From positions 2,418,001-2,482,000 of the forward strand of contig NZ_CP058910.1 of the NCBI RefSeq assembly GCF_013415885.1: 64,000 nucleotides of DNA, read 5' to 3'. Numbering within the stretch: position 1 is the first letter of the stretch; each line of letters opens with the position of its first letter. Source of the stretch: Halosimplex rubrum (lineage in GTDB: Archaea > Halobacteriota > Halobacteria > Halobacteriales > Haloarculaceae). Both the position numbers and the translations under genes were made by a program. Below the pieces are notes generated by a model. It was not told where the DNA came from. It saw only the letters and a program-made list of their open reading frames with translations, and made no database searches. Shown here piece by piece: positions 49,610 through 58,512 of the stretch.

Positions 49610-49809
49610 GTCACCGGGTGGCGCGGCCAGAAGTATAAATTATATTAAATTTCGTGTGGAATCGCGGACGGTCGCTGGACGGTTCCACGAGTCGTGTAAC
49701 GTACTACGGCGTGTGAAGGCTCGAGCAGTGGGAAATCGGGGGCCACCCGACCATCTGTCCGTGAACGAACCGCATCCATTAAAACCGACCCACCCTCAGT
49801 TTTGTGGGT

Positions 49810-50583
49810 ATGAACGGTGATTCCCTGGTCACCTACGTGGCGCGTTCGGAGCTGCGCTCGGCCCTGCTCCGCGCGGTCGAGCGCGACCCCCGCGCGACGG
49901 CCGCCCTCCACGCCGACCTGGACGTGAGTCAGTCGGGCGTCTACAAGACGCTGGACGAACTCGCCGACCGCGGTCTCGTCCGCGAGTCCGCCCGGTGGGA
50001 GCTGACCGCTCGCGGGCGGTTGGTCGCGGACGAACTGGACCGGCAGGACGCGGTCGAGGACCTGCTCGACGACGAGTTCTGGGACGACCACGACGTGTCG
50101 GCGCTCCCGCGGCGGTTCAGGCAGCGCCTGGCCGGCGCGGGCGAGTGGGAGCTGTACCGCAACCCCGCCCGGAACCCCCAGTACCTCGAACGCTGGGCGA
50201 TCGAGCTGTTCCGCGAGGCCGACTGGCTGCGCGTCGGCGCGCAGGTGTACTACCCCCGCTTCGCCCGGATGGTCGACGAACTCGCCGACCGCGGCGTCCT
50301 CGACGCCGAAGTCGTCGTCGACGACCGCCTGGTCGACGAGGCCATCGAGCGCTACGCCGACGGTGCGCCCGCCTGCATCGACGAGCGCGTCGCCGACCTG
50401 CCCTTCTCCTTTACCGTCACGGCCGACCTGGTCGCGCTCTCGCTGCCGACACGCGACGGCGTCTCCGATCTCGACGCCGTCCTCGTCGGCTCCGGCGAGG
50501 GCGCCGTCGAACTCGGCCGCGACGTACACGCCCACTTCTGGGGCCGCGCGGTCCCCGTCGAGGACTACCTCGCGACGGTCTGA
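49810..50583 (+). CDS. HTH regulator, DUF1724/methanogen-type
   Basis: A 257-residue protein. Residues 10-80 form a winged helix (RSELRSALLRAV, ADLDVSQSGVYKTLDELADRGLV, WELTARGR). The rest matches the COG4742/DUF1724 sensor domain: FREADWLRVGAQVYYPRFARMVDEL, then PFSFTVTADLVALSLPTRDG. Such proteins are one-component regulators with unknown ligands. CATTAAAAC about 28 bases upstream is the promoter; ATG 49810 is preferred to the GTG two codons earlier. Confidence 0.87.
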   Translation: MNGDSLVTYVARSELRSALLRAVERDPRATAALHADLDVSQSGVYKTLDELADRGLVRESARWELTARGRLVADELDRQDAVEDLLDDEFWDDHDVSALPRRFRQRLAGAGEWELYRNPARNPQYLERWAIELFREADWLRVGAQVYYPRFARMVDELADRGVLDAEVVVDDRLVDEAIERYADGAPACIDERVADLPFSFTVTADLVALSLPTRDGVSDLDAVLVGSGEGAVELGRDVHAHFWGRAVPVEDYLATV

Positions 50584-50595
50584 GACGGCGGCCGC

Positions 50596-51468
50596 TCACT
50601 CGACCCGCTCGTGGTCGACGACCGTCAGGTCCCCGTCGACGAGAAGTTCCATTCGGGCGTCGTCGACGCCGATCGACACCTCGATCCGGAGCGGGTCCTC
50701 GCCGGTTACCCGCACGTCGCGGTCGAGCCGGGTGAACACGCCCCACACGGGGAACTCGCGGGCGTCGATCCCCGCCTCGTACAGCATCGCGACGACGGCC
50801 GGGTGGTCGAGGACGCCCGCGGCCACGCTCCACCGGAAGGTCCGGTCGCAGGCCCGACAGGACAGTTCGACCACCGGGTCCGAGTCGTCGTCGGCGTCGA
50901 CGAGGGGTTCGACGACCGAGTCGAGCGGGCCGTCGCAGTAGACGCAGAAGCCGCGGTTCATCCGCTGGAAGGCCGCCGTCGCGTGGCGGACCAGCGCGTC
51001 CACGACTTCCCCGTCGTCGCACTCGGCGACCAGCACCGGCGGCGTCGACATGTCGAACACGCCCCGCCCGCAGTCGCCGCACTCGACGAGGACGTACCCG
51101 TCCTCGTACCGGAGTTCGAGTTCGCCGCCGCAACCGGGACACTCCCCCACCGGTTCGGGCCCGACGGTCACGTCGCGGTCCGTGTAGACGCCGGAGACGG
51201 CCGCGCCGACGACCCGTCGGCCCGCCTCCGTCAGCCGGTACCCCTCGTCGACCTCGCGGACGAACTCCGGCGTGAGCCTGTCGAGGTGGTAGTTGAACTG
51301 CCCCGAGTCACGGACGCCCGCCTCCGAGCGGACCGCCCCGAACGACGCCGCCCGCTCGCGCCGCTCCGACAGGTCCCACAGCGCCCGCAGGATCGAAAAC
51401 CGCGTCTCGTTGGCGACCAGCCCGAACGCCTCGCTCGGGTCGGTCGCCCGGTCGTCCTCGTCGCTCAT
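50596..51468 (-). CDS. ArsR-type regulator with zinc-ribbon C-terminal domains (DUF7351-like)
   Basis: A 290-residue protein. Residues 10-85 are a winged helix (AFGLVANETRFSILRALWDLSE, DSGQFNYHLDRLTPEFV). Two metal sites follow: CPGCGGEL with CGDCGRGV (about 109-142), and CVYCDG with CRACDRTF (about 172-215). A C-terminal beta domain closes the protein. It is a typical haloarchaeal one-component regulator; the zinc sites are probably structural. Convergent with the DUF1724 regulator. Confidence 0.85.
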   Translation of the reverse strand: MSDEDDRATDPSEAFGLVANETRFSILRALWDLSERRERAASFGAVRSEAGVRDSGQFNYHLDRLTPEFVREVDEGYRLTEAGRRVVGAAVSGVYTDRDVTVGPEPVGECPGCGGELELRYEDGYVLVECGDCGRGVFDMSTPPVLVAECDDGEVVDALVRHATAAFQRMNRGFCVYCDGPLDSVVEPLVDADDDSDPVVELSCRACDRTFRWSVAAGVLDHPAVVAMLYEAGIDAREFPVWGVFTRLDRDVRVTGEDPLRIEVSIGVDDARMELLVDGDLTVVDHERVE

Positions 51469-51539
51469 GCCCGGTTGTCGTCCCACAGCGGCTTGAAAAT
51501 TCGTGTCCCGCGGCGTCGATCCCCACCGTTCGCCCGGGC

Positions 51540-52832
51540 TCAGGCCAGCGCGCTGCCGGCGCGAATAATCGCCTTCTCGCCGAACGCCGGCCCGACCAGC
51601 TGGAGCCCGACGGGCAGCCCGCCGTCGGTCTCGCCGGCGGGCACGGAGATTGCCGGCACGTTCGCCAGGTTGACCGGCGTCGTGTTCGCGTCGGCGAGAT
51701 ACATCGTCAGCGGGTCGTCGAGGCTCTCGCCCATCTCCATCGGCGGGACGGGCATGGTCGGCGAGGCGAGCACGTCCGCGCCCTCCAGCGCGTCGTTGAT
51801 GTCCCGCTTGATCCAGGCGCGGGCGTCCTGCGCCTTCTTGTAGTACTTGTCGTGATACCCCGCCGAGAGGGCGTACGTGCCCAGCAGGACCCGCGATTTG
51901 ACTTCCTCGCCGAAGCCCTCCTCGCGAGCGCGGGCGAACGTCTCGTTCCAGTTGCCGTCGTAGCCGCCGGACTGCCCGTAGCGGACGCCGTCGAAGCGGG
52001 CGAGGTTGGAGGAGGCCTCGCTCATCGCGATGACGTAGTAGGCCTCGACCGCGCGGCGCAGGCTCTCCAGGTCGACCTCGTGGTAGCTGGCGCCCCGCGA
52101 TTCGAGCTCGTCGATGGCGTCCCAGAACACCGCGGTGACGCGCTCGTCGGCGCCGTCGAGGAGTTCGGTGGGGACGCCGATGTCTAGCCCGTCCACGTCG
52201 CCGTCGGCGGCGGCCGCGTAGTCGTAGGCGCCCTCGCCGTTCTCTTCGGTGGCGTCCCGAGTAGTCGCGTCGCGCTCGTCGGGACCGGCGATCACTTCCA
52301 GCAGTTCCGCGGCCTCCTCGACGGTCGGCGCGATGGGGCCCACCTGCTCCAGGGAGTTGGCGTAGGCGACAATCCCGTACCGCGAGACCAGGCCGTAGGT
52401 GGGCTTGATGCCGACGACGCCGCAGAAGGCGGCGGGCGCGCGGACCGACCCGCCGGTGTCGGTACCCAGCGCCACGTCCGCGTCCCCGGCGGCGACGACC
52501 GCGGCCGACCCGCCCGAGGAGCCGCCCGGGACGTGGCCCTCGGCGACGGGGTTCTCCGTCGGGCCGAACGCCGAAGTCTCGGTGGTCGTGCCCATCCCGA
52601 ACTCGTCCATGTTGGTCTTGCCGGGGATGGTGGCGCCCGCGTCCTTCAGGCGCTCGACGACCGTCGCGTCGAAGGGGGGGACGTAGTCGTCGAGCATCGC
52701 CGACCCGCAGGTCGTGCGGACGCCCTCGGTGGAGATGTTGTCCTTGACGGCGACGGTCTTCCCGGCGAGGGGACCGTCCGATGCGCCGTCGATTCGCTCC
52801 GTCGTGATGTAGCCGTTGTACTCCGTGCTCAT
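51540..52832 (-). CDS. gatA: Asp/Glu-tRNA amidotransferase subunit A
   Basis: A 430-residue amidase-signature enzyme. Catalytic triad: Lys30 in VAVKDNI, cis-Ser105 in PGGSSGGSA, nucleophile Ser129 in GTDTGGSVR. It hydrolyses glutamine to feed ammonia to GatB, which amidates Asp-tRNA(Asn) or Glu-tRNA(Gln). gatC lies 26 bases upstream on the same strand, forming a gatCA operon; gatB is not in the window. The protein is shorter than bacterial GatA (about 480), as in other haloarchaea. Confidence 0.95.
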   Translation of the reverse strand: MSTEYNGYITTERIDGASDGPLAGKTVAVKDNISTEGVRTTCGSAMLDDYVPPFDATVVERLKDAGATIPGKTNMDEFGMGTTTETSAFGPTENPVAEGHVPGGSSGGSAAVVAAGDADVALGTDTGGSVRAPAAFCGVVGIKPTYGLVSRYGIVAYANSLEQVGPIAPTVEEAAELLEVIAGPDERDATTRDATEENGEGAYDYAAAADGDVDGLDIGVPTELLDGADERVTAVFWDAIDELESRGASYHEVDLESLRRAVEAYYVIAMSEASSNLARFDGVRYGQSGGYDGNWNETFARAREEGFGEEVKSRVLLGTYALSAGYHDKYYKKAQDARAWIKRDINDALEGADVLASPTMPVPPMEMGESLDDPLTMYLADANTTPVNLANVPAISVPAGETDGGLPVGLQLVGPAFGEKAIIRAGSALA

Positions 52833-52858
52833 GTGTAACTATCGCTGGCGGTCGGTCC

Positions 52859-53143
52859 TCACGAGACGTTCGGGCCCTTGAAGTAGCCGTCCTCGGACTC
52901 GGGGGCGTTGTCGAGCGCTTCCTCCTGGGGGAGCGAGTCGCGCACCTCGTCGGGGCGCATGACGTTGGCCAACTCCTCCTCCTCGTCGACCTCGGGCACC
53001 TCGTCGAGCGTCTCGAAGTACCCCAGGATGTCGGCGAACTTGTCGGTGAAGCGGTCGACCTCCTCGTCGTCGAGGTCGATGCGCGCCAGTTGCGCGACGT
53101 GGCGCACCTCCTCGGGCTCGACCGCGTTCTCCGTGTCGCTCAT
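52859..53143 (-). CDS. gatC: Asp/Glu-tRNA amidotransferase subunit C
   Basis: A 94-residue protein. VRHVAQLARIDLDDEEVDRFTDKFADILGYFETLDEVPEV is the conserved GatC helix pair; the C-terminus DNAPESEDGYFKGPNV has the typical AP...GYFKVP-like belt that wraps GatA and GatB. It stabilises the complex. First gene of the gatCA operon, start ATG 53143. Confidence 0.93.
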   Translation of the reverse strand: MSDTENAVEPEEVRHVAQLARIDLDDEEVDRFTDKFADILGYFETLDEVPEVDEEEELANVMRPDEVRDSLPQEEALDNAPESEDGYFKGPNVS

Positions 53144-53591
53144 GGCCGACGCGAGGCGTGGCCCGGCGGTAAGGGTTTCGATGCCCGCCCTCGGCCGGCC
53201 GCGGCCGGGCCGGACCGCCCGCTCGCGACCCCCGGTCGACCTCCGCTGCACGGCCGTCTCCGCCGCGCGCGCCAGCGTCGAAATCCCGGCTTTCGCCCCG
53301 AATCGCGCCTCTCGACCGACGCATCCCTCTCGTCGACGGTCGAATCCGGCCGCTGACGGCCGAACGTGCTCGGTCCGAGTATCCCACCCTCGGCGACGCT
53401 ATCGACCGATATCGGCGCGCTCGTTCGCTCGAATCTGTCGGGGAGGAACGATCGGATCGATAGATTAAGTATGGTCGAGCGTAGAGGTGTGATCTTGGGC
53501 TGATTTTGGGAAAGATTTAAGTCGCCTGGTCCACAACACATAATCCGGTGAGGCGGTTTTGGCGGGGTCATCCCCGCACAGTTTGCAACCA
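53144..53591. other. 448-bp intergenic region with tfb promoter
   Basis: No gene found. Divergent control region of gatCA and tfb. Two TATA-like boxes face tfb: GATTAAGT at 53463-53470 and GATTTAAG at 53514-53521, giving leaders of roughly 95 and 45 bases. The left half is GC-rich and featureless. Confidence 0.5.
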
Positions 53592-54566
53592 ATGACCGAC
53601 ACCACTATCAGACGCCACACGAGCGAGCGCGAAGAGGCCCGCGAGCGAGACGAGGGGGAGTCCGAGACGCTCGTCTGTCCGGAATGTGGGGGCAACCTCG
53701 CGTCGGACGCGGAGCACGGCGAGACGGTCTGCGAGGAGTGCGGCCTCGTCGTCGAGGAGGACGAGATCGACCCCGGTCCGGAGTGGCGCGCCTTCGACGC
53801 CAACGAGAAAGACGAGAAATCGCGCGTCGGCGCGCCGACGACGAACATGATGCACGACAAGGGTCTCTCGACCAACATCGGCTGGCAGGACAAGGACGCC
53901 TACGGTAACTCCCTGTCCTCGCGCCAGCGCGAGAAGATGCAGCGGCTGCGCACATGGAACGAGCGGTTCCGCACACGCGACTCCAAGGAGCGCAACCTCA
54001 AGCAGGCGCTGGGCGAGATCGACCGCATGGCTTCGGCCCTGGGGCTGCCCGAGAACGTCCGCGAGACCGCCTCCGTGATCTACCGCCGCGCGCTCGACGA
54101 GGACCTGCTCCCAGGTCGCTCCATCGAGGGCGTGGCCACGTCGGCGCTGTACGCCGCCGCCCGCCAGGCCGGCACCCCGCGCAGCCTCGACGAGATCGCG
54201 GCGGTCTCCCGGGTCGACAAGGACGAGATCGCACGCACCTACCGCTACGTGGTTCGCGAGCTGTCGCTGGAGATCCAGCCCGCCGACCCCGAGAGCTACG
54301 TGCCCCGGTTCGTCTCCGACCTGGACCTGCCCGACGAGGTCGAGCGCCGGGCGCGCCAGCTACTGAACACGGCCAAAGAGCAGGGGGTCCACTCCGGGAA
54401 GTCCCCGGTCGGCCTCGCCGCCGCCGCGGTGTACGCCGCCTCCCTGCTCGCCAACGAGAAGGTCACCCAGAGCGAGGTCAGCGAAGTCGCCAACATCTCC
54501 GAAGTGACCATCCGAAACCGCTACCACGAGCTCCTCGAAGCCGAAGAGGAGTTCACCGCTCCCTGA
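53592..54566 (+). CDS. tfb: transcription initiation factor TFB
   Basis: A 324-residue TFIIB orthologue. N-terminal zinc ribbon with Cys29, Cys32, Cys47, Cys50 (LVCPECGG, VCEECGLV). B-reader/linker around 60-105 (WRAFDANEKDEKSRVGAP). Two cyclin repeats at about 120-215 and 220-315. It recruits RNA polymerase to TBP-bound promoters. Haloarchaea carry several TFB paralogues; which one this is cannot be told. Start ATG 53592 avoids an 11-residue non-family extension. Confidence 0.95.
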   Translation: MTDTTIRRHTSEREEARERDEGESETLVCPECGGNLASDAEHGETVCEECGLVVEEDEIDPGPEWRAFDANEKDEKSRVGAPTTNMMHDKGLSTNIGWQDKDAYGNSLSSRQREKMQRLRTWNERFRTRDSKERNLKQALGEIDRMASALGLPENVRETASVIYRRALDEDLLPGRSIEGVATSALYAAARQAGTPRSLDEIAAVSRVDKDEIARTYRYVVRELSLEIQPADPESYVPRFVSDLDLPDEVERRARQLLNTAKEQGVHSGKSPVGLAAAAVYAASLLANEKVTQSEVSEVANISEVTIRNRYHELLEAEEEFTAP

Positions 54567-54628
54567 GGACGTTTCTCGCGCCGGATACGTTTCCCAACAC
54601 CGAAGCCCCGCGTAGCCCTCGGGCCGCT

Positions 54629-55096
54629 ATGGAGACGACCCGACACGACACCGCGACCGTCTACGTCGTCGGCGACGGCGCCGTCGCGCTCCACGAACAC
54701 GAGGGGCTCGGCAAGTGGCTCCCGCCCGGCGGTCACGTCGACCGCGACGAACTCCCCCACGAGGCGGGCCTGCGCGAGGTCCGCGAGGAGACCGGCCTCG
54801 ACGCCGAACTCGTGGCCGAACGCGACGACATCGGCTCGGCGACCGTCGAGGCGCTCCCCAAACCCCGGCACGTCCAACTGGCCGACGTGAACGTCCACGA
54901 CGGCTTCGTCGGCCACCAGCACGTCGACCTCGTCTACTACGCCCGCGCCGACTCCCGGGAGATCGACCCCGCAGCGGGCGAACAGCCCGCCGACGCCTGG
55001 CGCTGGTTCACCGCCGAAGACCTCGAAGCGACCGACGCGCTCGACCCCGACGTGGCCGAGATCGGGCGGCGAGCGATCGAGACGGTCCCCGAGTAA
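54629..55096 (+). CDS. Nudix hydrolase
   Basis: A 155-residue protein with a complete Nudix box: Gly35, Glu41, then RE-x-x-EE at 49-54 and GL at 56-57 (REVREETGL). Fold starts TATVYVVGDGAVALHEHEGLGKWLPPGGHV. It hydrolyses a nucleoside diphosphate linked to some moiety; substrate unknown. Lies 62 bases after tfb on the same strand. Confidence 0.9.
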   Translation: METTRHDTATVYVVGDGAVALHEHEGLGKWLPPGGHVDRDELPHEAGLREVREETGLDAELVAERDDIGSATVEALPKPRHVQLADVNVHDGFVGHQHVDLVYYARADSREIDPAAGEQPADAWRWFTAEDLEATDALDPDVAEIGRRAIETVPE

Positions 55097-55109
55097 CCTC
55101 CCGCGTCGC

Positions 55110-55661
55110 TCACTCCACGACGTCGATCCGCTCCCTGGCGAGTCGCGTCTCCGACTCGGTGTGGCGGAGCGTGACCGTCACGGTCTGGCCGGGTTCGAGG
55201 TCGACGCGCCGCTGTTCGATCTGAAAGGCGACCTCGTCGCTGGCCTCCAGTTGCGCGTCGTTGCCGTCGGCGGCCGCGATGGCGCCGTCGATGCCGGCCC
55301 GGCCCCGCGTGAAGACGTGGTTGCCGCTGTAGTCGTCCTGCGTGAGCCGCTCGGTGGGGAGGGCGTGCAACCGCGCGCGCTTGTCGTGGTCGGGCAGGCT
55401 CACGACGATGTCCACGTCCGCCACGTCGACGGTGTCACCGCTCTCGTGGGCGATGCGGACCCAGCCGCTGTCCGGCCCGGTCGCGTGGACCGGGTCGGAG
55501 CTGGTCGAGAGGATCGGTCCGCCGTCGGACAGCGAGTCGCCGGACTGCATCAACAGCCCGCCGGCGACGGCGATCATCAACACCGTGAGGCCGAACCCGA
55601 GCGCGGCCATCCCTTCCTGGGAGACGGCGCGGTCGGCGGCCCCGAGTACGCGTCCTGTCAT
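55110..55661 (-). CDS. archaeal pilin-like secreted protein (DUF7289-like)
   Basis: A 183-residue protein. The N-terminus has a short basic leader (TGRVLGAADRAVSQEG) followed by one hydrophobic helix MAALGFGLTVLMIAVAGGLL, the type IV pilin/archaellin plan; a prepilin-peptidase site would lie before the helix. Residues 50-183 form a beta-rich external domain (WVRIAHESGDTVDVADVDIVVSL). Probably exported or membrane anchored. Convergent with the Nudix gene, 13 bases apart. Confidence 0.72.
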   Translation of the reverse strand: MTGRVLGAADRAVSQEGMAALGFGLTVLMIAVAGGLLMQSGDSLSDGGPILSTSSDPVHATGPDSGWVRIAHESGDTVDVADVDIVVSLPDHDKRARLHALPTERLTQDDYSGNHVFTRGRAGIDGAIAAADGNDAQLEASDEVAFQIEQRRVDLEPGQTVTVTLRHTESETRLARERIDVVE

Positions 55662-55728
55662 CGCCGATTCGTCGTCCTGTCGCTACCGCGTCGACCGCCT
55701 TAGCTCCTGTCGTTACTCGGCCGACAGG

Positions 55729-56895
55729 TCACTCCCCGTTTCGCTCCGTCGGCCGACACAGCGAATCGACGTACCGCCCGACGTGGTCGTCCATCCGGCG
55801 TTTGAACCCGGCCTGGCGGGCCAGCCGGTCGAGTTCCCGCGAGACGAGGCTGCCGTACTGGACGGCCTTCTTCTCGCGGAAGGCCACCGGGTCGGGCACC
55901 CACTCGCGGACGGCGAGCCGGAGCGCCCACTTGCGCTCGCCGCGCTCGGTCACGAGCAGGTCGCCGGGCAGGTCGAGCGCGGCGGCGACGACTCGGTCGT
56001 CGAGCAGCGGCGCGACCGGCTCGACGCCGGCCGCCCGGAGCGCCAGCACGTCCCGTTCGAGCTGGTCGGGGAGCGTCCCGACGACCTCGCGGCGCGCGCC
56101 GCGGACCGTCTCGGCCGCGACGCGCTCGTCTTCGGGCGCGCGAGCGACCTTCGCGTAGCCGCCGAACAGCTCGTCGGCGCCCTGGCCGACCGCGAGGCGG
56201 TCGTAGCCGTCGACCGCTGCCCGCTCGGCGACGAGATACAGCGGGAGCGCGATGCTCACGTCCATCGCGTTGGTCAGGCCCGTCGCCGCGGCGACTTCGG
56301 GGACCGCCCGTTCGATATCCCCGTGGGCGATCTCGACCACTTCGAGCGGGCGGTCGAGCTTCGCGGCGGCGCTCCGGGCCGCTTCCACGTCGTGACTGTC
56401 CGGGAAGCCGGCGACGTACAGCGGCGCCGACAGCCGCGCGGCCAGCGCCGCCGAGTCGACGCCGCCGGAGAAGGCGACGGCCAGCCCCTCGGTCGCGGTG
56501 TCGTCGACCGCTCCCCGGACCGCCGACCGGACCGCCCGGACGGCCGCCCGGTCGTCGCTCACCGGCTCGGGGTCCGGGAGCGACCAGACCCGTTCGTCGT
56601 CGGTCCGCTCGTCACTGCCACGTTCGTCCTCGCCCGGACCGCGAGCGTGACCTGCCGGGACCGGGTCGGGGTCCGAGAGAGCCGCGGGGTCGAAGCTCCA
56701 GGCGGTCGGGTCCTCGGCCTCGGTGAACACGGGTTGGCGACCGAGTACGTCGCGGACGACCCGGCCGTCGACGCTCCCCGCGAACCCGGCGGTCCCGGGC
56801 AGCGGGTCGCCGTCGGCTAGCGCGCGGCGGACGCGCCCGGGCGAAGCGCCGCGGAGGCGGTCGCCGTCGGCGTCGAACGCGCGGGCGTCGCTCAC
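55729..56895 (-). CDS. asparagine synthase-like ATP-pyrophosphatase without amidotransferase domain
   Basis: A 388-residue protein. The PP-loop SGGVDS is at residues 143-148, with VGQGADELFGGY near 250 and FREKKAVQYGS near 345, all features of the C-terminal synthetase domain of AsnB. The N-terminal 135 residues do not show the class-II glutaminase Cys2, so it may use free ammonia or another amide donor, or another acceptor. GTG start overlaps the stop of the PHP gene by four bases (GTGA), so they are co-translated. Confidence 0.85.
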   Translation of the reverse strand: MSDARAFDADGDRLRGASPGRVRRALADGDPLPGTAGFAGSVDGRVVRDVLGRQPVFTEAEDPTAWSFDPAALSDPDPVPAGHARGPGEDERGSDERTDDERVWSLPDPEPVSDDRAAVRAVRSAVRGAVDDTATEGLAVAFSGGVDSAALAARLSAPLYVAGFPDSHDVEAARSAAAKLDRPLEVVEIAHGDIERAVPEVAAATGLTNAMDVSIALPLYLVAERAAVDGYDRLAVGQGADELFGGYAKVARAPEDERVAAETVRGARREVVGTLPDQLERDVLALRAAGVEPVAPLLDDRVVAAALDLPGDLLVTERGERKWALRLAVREWVPDPVAFREKKAVQYGSLVSRELDRLARQAGFKRRMDDHVGRYVDSLCRPTERNGE

Positions 56896-57578
56896 GAGAA
56901 CAGCCCGTCGAGCGCGAGGCGGATGCGCCGCCGCGTGTTGCCGTACGCCTGCCGCGCGCTGACGAGCCACGGCGTCCGCCGGGTCTTGAGCGTCGTCCGG
57001 CCGTCGACGACCGCCTCGCAGATCGACTCGGCGGTCGGCTCCTCGGCGTCGACGAGCGTCACCGCGCGGCCGACCATGTCGCTGACGTGGGCGTCGCTGC
57101 CGGCGGTGATCGGCAGGTCGTAGCGCTCGGCGAACCGGCGGGCCTGTCGGTTCGAGTAGCCGGTGACCAGCCGCGAGTTGTACACCTCGACGGCGTCGGC
57201 GTCGCGGAGCTCCGACTTCCCGATGTTCGCGAGGACGCCGCTGCGCATCTCTTGGAAGGGGTGGGGGACGACGGCGATGCCCCCCTGGTCGCGGACCCGG
57301 TCGAGCGTCTCCGAGAAGGGCAGCCCCGGCTCGACGGCCTCACGGACGTTCAGCCCGAGGACGTGGCCGGCGGCGCTGGAGATCTCGATGCCCGGGATGC
57401 CGACGAGGCCGTACTCCGGAGCGCGCTCGACCAGCGTGTCGTTCGCCGACACCTCGTCGTGGTCGGTGACCGCGAGCGCGTCGAGGCCGACCGCGGCCGC
57501 GCGCTCCAGCAGCATGTCGACGGAGTCGCGCCCGTCGTAGGAGGCCGCCGAGTGCGCGTGGAGTTCGACCGAAAGCAC
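56892..57578 (-). CDS. PHP-domain phosphoesterase
   Basis: A 228-residue protein from GTG 57578 (VLSVELHAHSAASYDG). Metal ligands of the PHP fold: HAH at 7-9, AVTDHDE near 37, GIEISS near 60, VVPHPF near 105, and GSDAH near 168. Members cleave phosphodiesters or phosphomonoesters (such as 3',5'-pAp or histidinol phosphate). Its coupling to the asparagine synthase-like gene is common in haloarchaea. The ATG at 57626 would add 16 residues not seen in the family. Confidence 0.88.
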   Translation of the reverse strand: MLSVELHAHSAASYDGRDSVDMLLERAAAVGLDALAVTDHDEVSANDTLVERAPEYGLVGIPGIEISSAAGHVLGLNVREAVEPGLPFSETLDRVRDQGGIAVVPHPFQEMRSGVLANIGKSELRDADAVEVYNSRLVTGYSNRQARRFAERYDLPITAGSDAHVSDMVGRAVTLVDAEEPTAESICEAVVDGRTTLKTRRTPWLVSARQAYGNTRRRIRLALDGLFS

Positions 57579-57671
57579 GAGCGACGATTGCGCCGGTGTC
57601 GGCAAAAGCGACTCGGTCCCGGCCACGCTGGCCGATCGGGCCCGGCGTGTCGACGCCGGGCTCCGGCCCGC

Positions 57672-58346
57672 TCAGTCGCTCGCGGACGCGACGCCGTCGA
57701 CCAGGTCCAGCGGGTCGCCGAAGACGACGCCGCGCTCGTCGAGCAGTTTCAGGTAGTGCTCGAACTGCTCGGGGTCGTTGCCGCCGTCGTGAAAGAGGAG
57801 GATGTCCCGCGAGTCCGATCCGAGTCGGTCGGCGGCGTCGGCGACGTTCTCGGCCAGCCCCGCCTTCGTGTCGACGTCGTAGTCCGCCACGTCGACGGTC
57901 CAGAACCAGTCGCGGTCGCCCGCGTGGTCGGCCCAGAAGTCGTAGCCGATCAGGTCGGCGTTCGGCGGACGGAACCCCCGATCGGCGAGGACGGTTTGAA
58001 ACTCGCCGGCGCGGTCGCCGCCCTTGTCGCCGAAGGGGAAGCGGAAGAGCGTCGCCGGCCGCTCGATGCCGGCCGCCTCGTACACCTCGTCGATGGCCGC
58101 CTCGGTGCGGTCGACCTCCTCGGCGAAGTCCTCGACGGCGATGTCGGAGGCGTGGTTGTGGTCGAAGGCGTGGTTGCCCAGCAGGTGTCCGGCTTCGACG
58201 GCCCGCCGGGCGTGGTCGGCGTGCTCGGCGAGCCGCCGGCCCTCGCAGAAGAAGAGGGCCGTCACGCCGTAGTCCTCGAGCGCGGCGAGCTTCTCCGGGA
58301 GCGTCGCCGACGGGGCGTCGTCGACGGTGAGGTAGGCTGTCGCCAT
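57672..58346 (-). CDS. NodB-type polysaccharide deacetylase
   Basis: A 224-residue protein. The deacetylase core starts TAYLTVDDAPS with Asp9/Asp10, metal His pair at 59 and 63 in GNHAFDHNH, then FRFPFGDKG and ILLFHDGGN near the C-terminus. No signal peptide, so it acts in the cytoplasm or on an internal substrate. It removes N-acetyl groups from sugars or acts on related amides; the substrate is unknown. Divergent from the site-2 protease gene. Confidence 0.88.
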   Translation of the reverse strand: MATAYLTVDDAPSATLPEKLAALEDYGVTALFFCEGRRLAEHADHARRAVEAGHLLGNHAFDHNHASDIAVEDFAEEVDRTEAAIDEVYEAAGIERPATLFRFPFGDKGGDRAGEFQTVLADRGFRPPNADLIGYDFWADHAGDRDWFWTVDVADYDVDTKAGLAENVADAADRLGSDSRDILLFHDGGNDPEQFEHYLKLLDERGVVFGDPLDLVDGVASASD

Positions 58347-58512
58347 CGACCTACCGTCGCCCGAGCAGCCACGAAAAACTATCGGGCGATCCGGCGACGC
58401 CCCCTCGACTCGCCGGGCGAGCGCGCCCCCGTGGCTTCCGTCGGAGCGCCCCGTGGCGCCCGCCGGTGCGTGCCCCCGTCTCTTTTGGGGGTTCACTCCG
58501 TCCCTGGGACCG

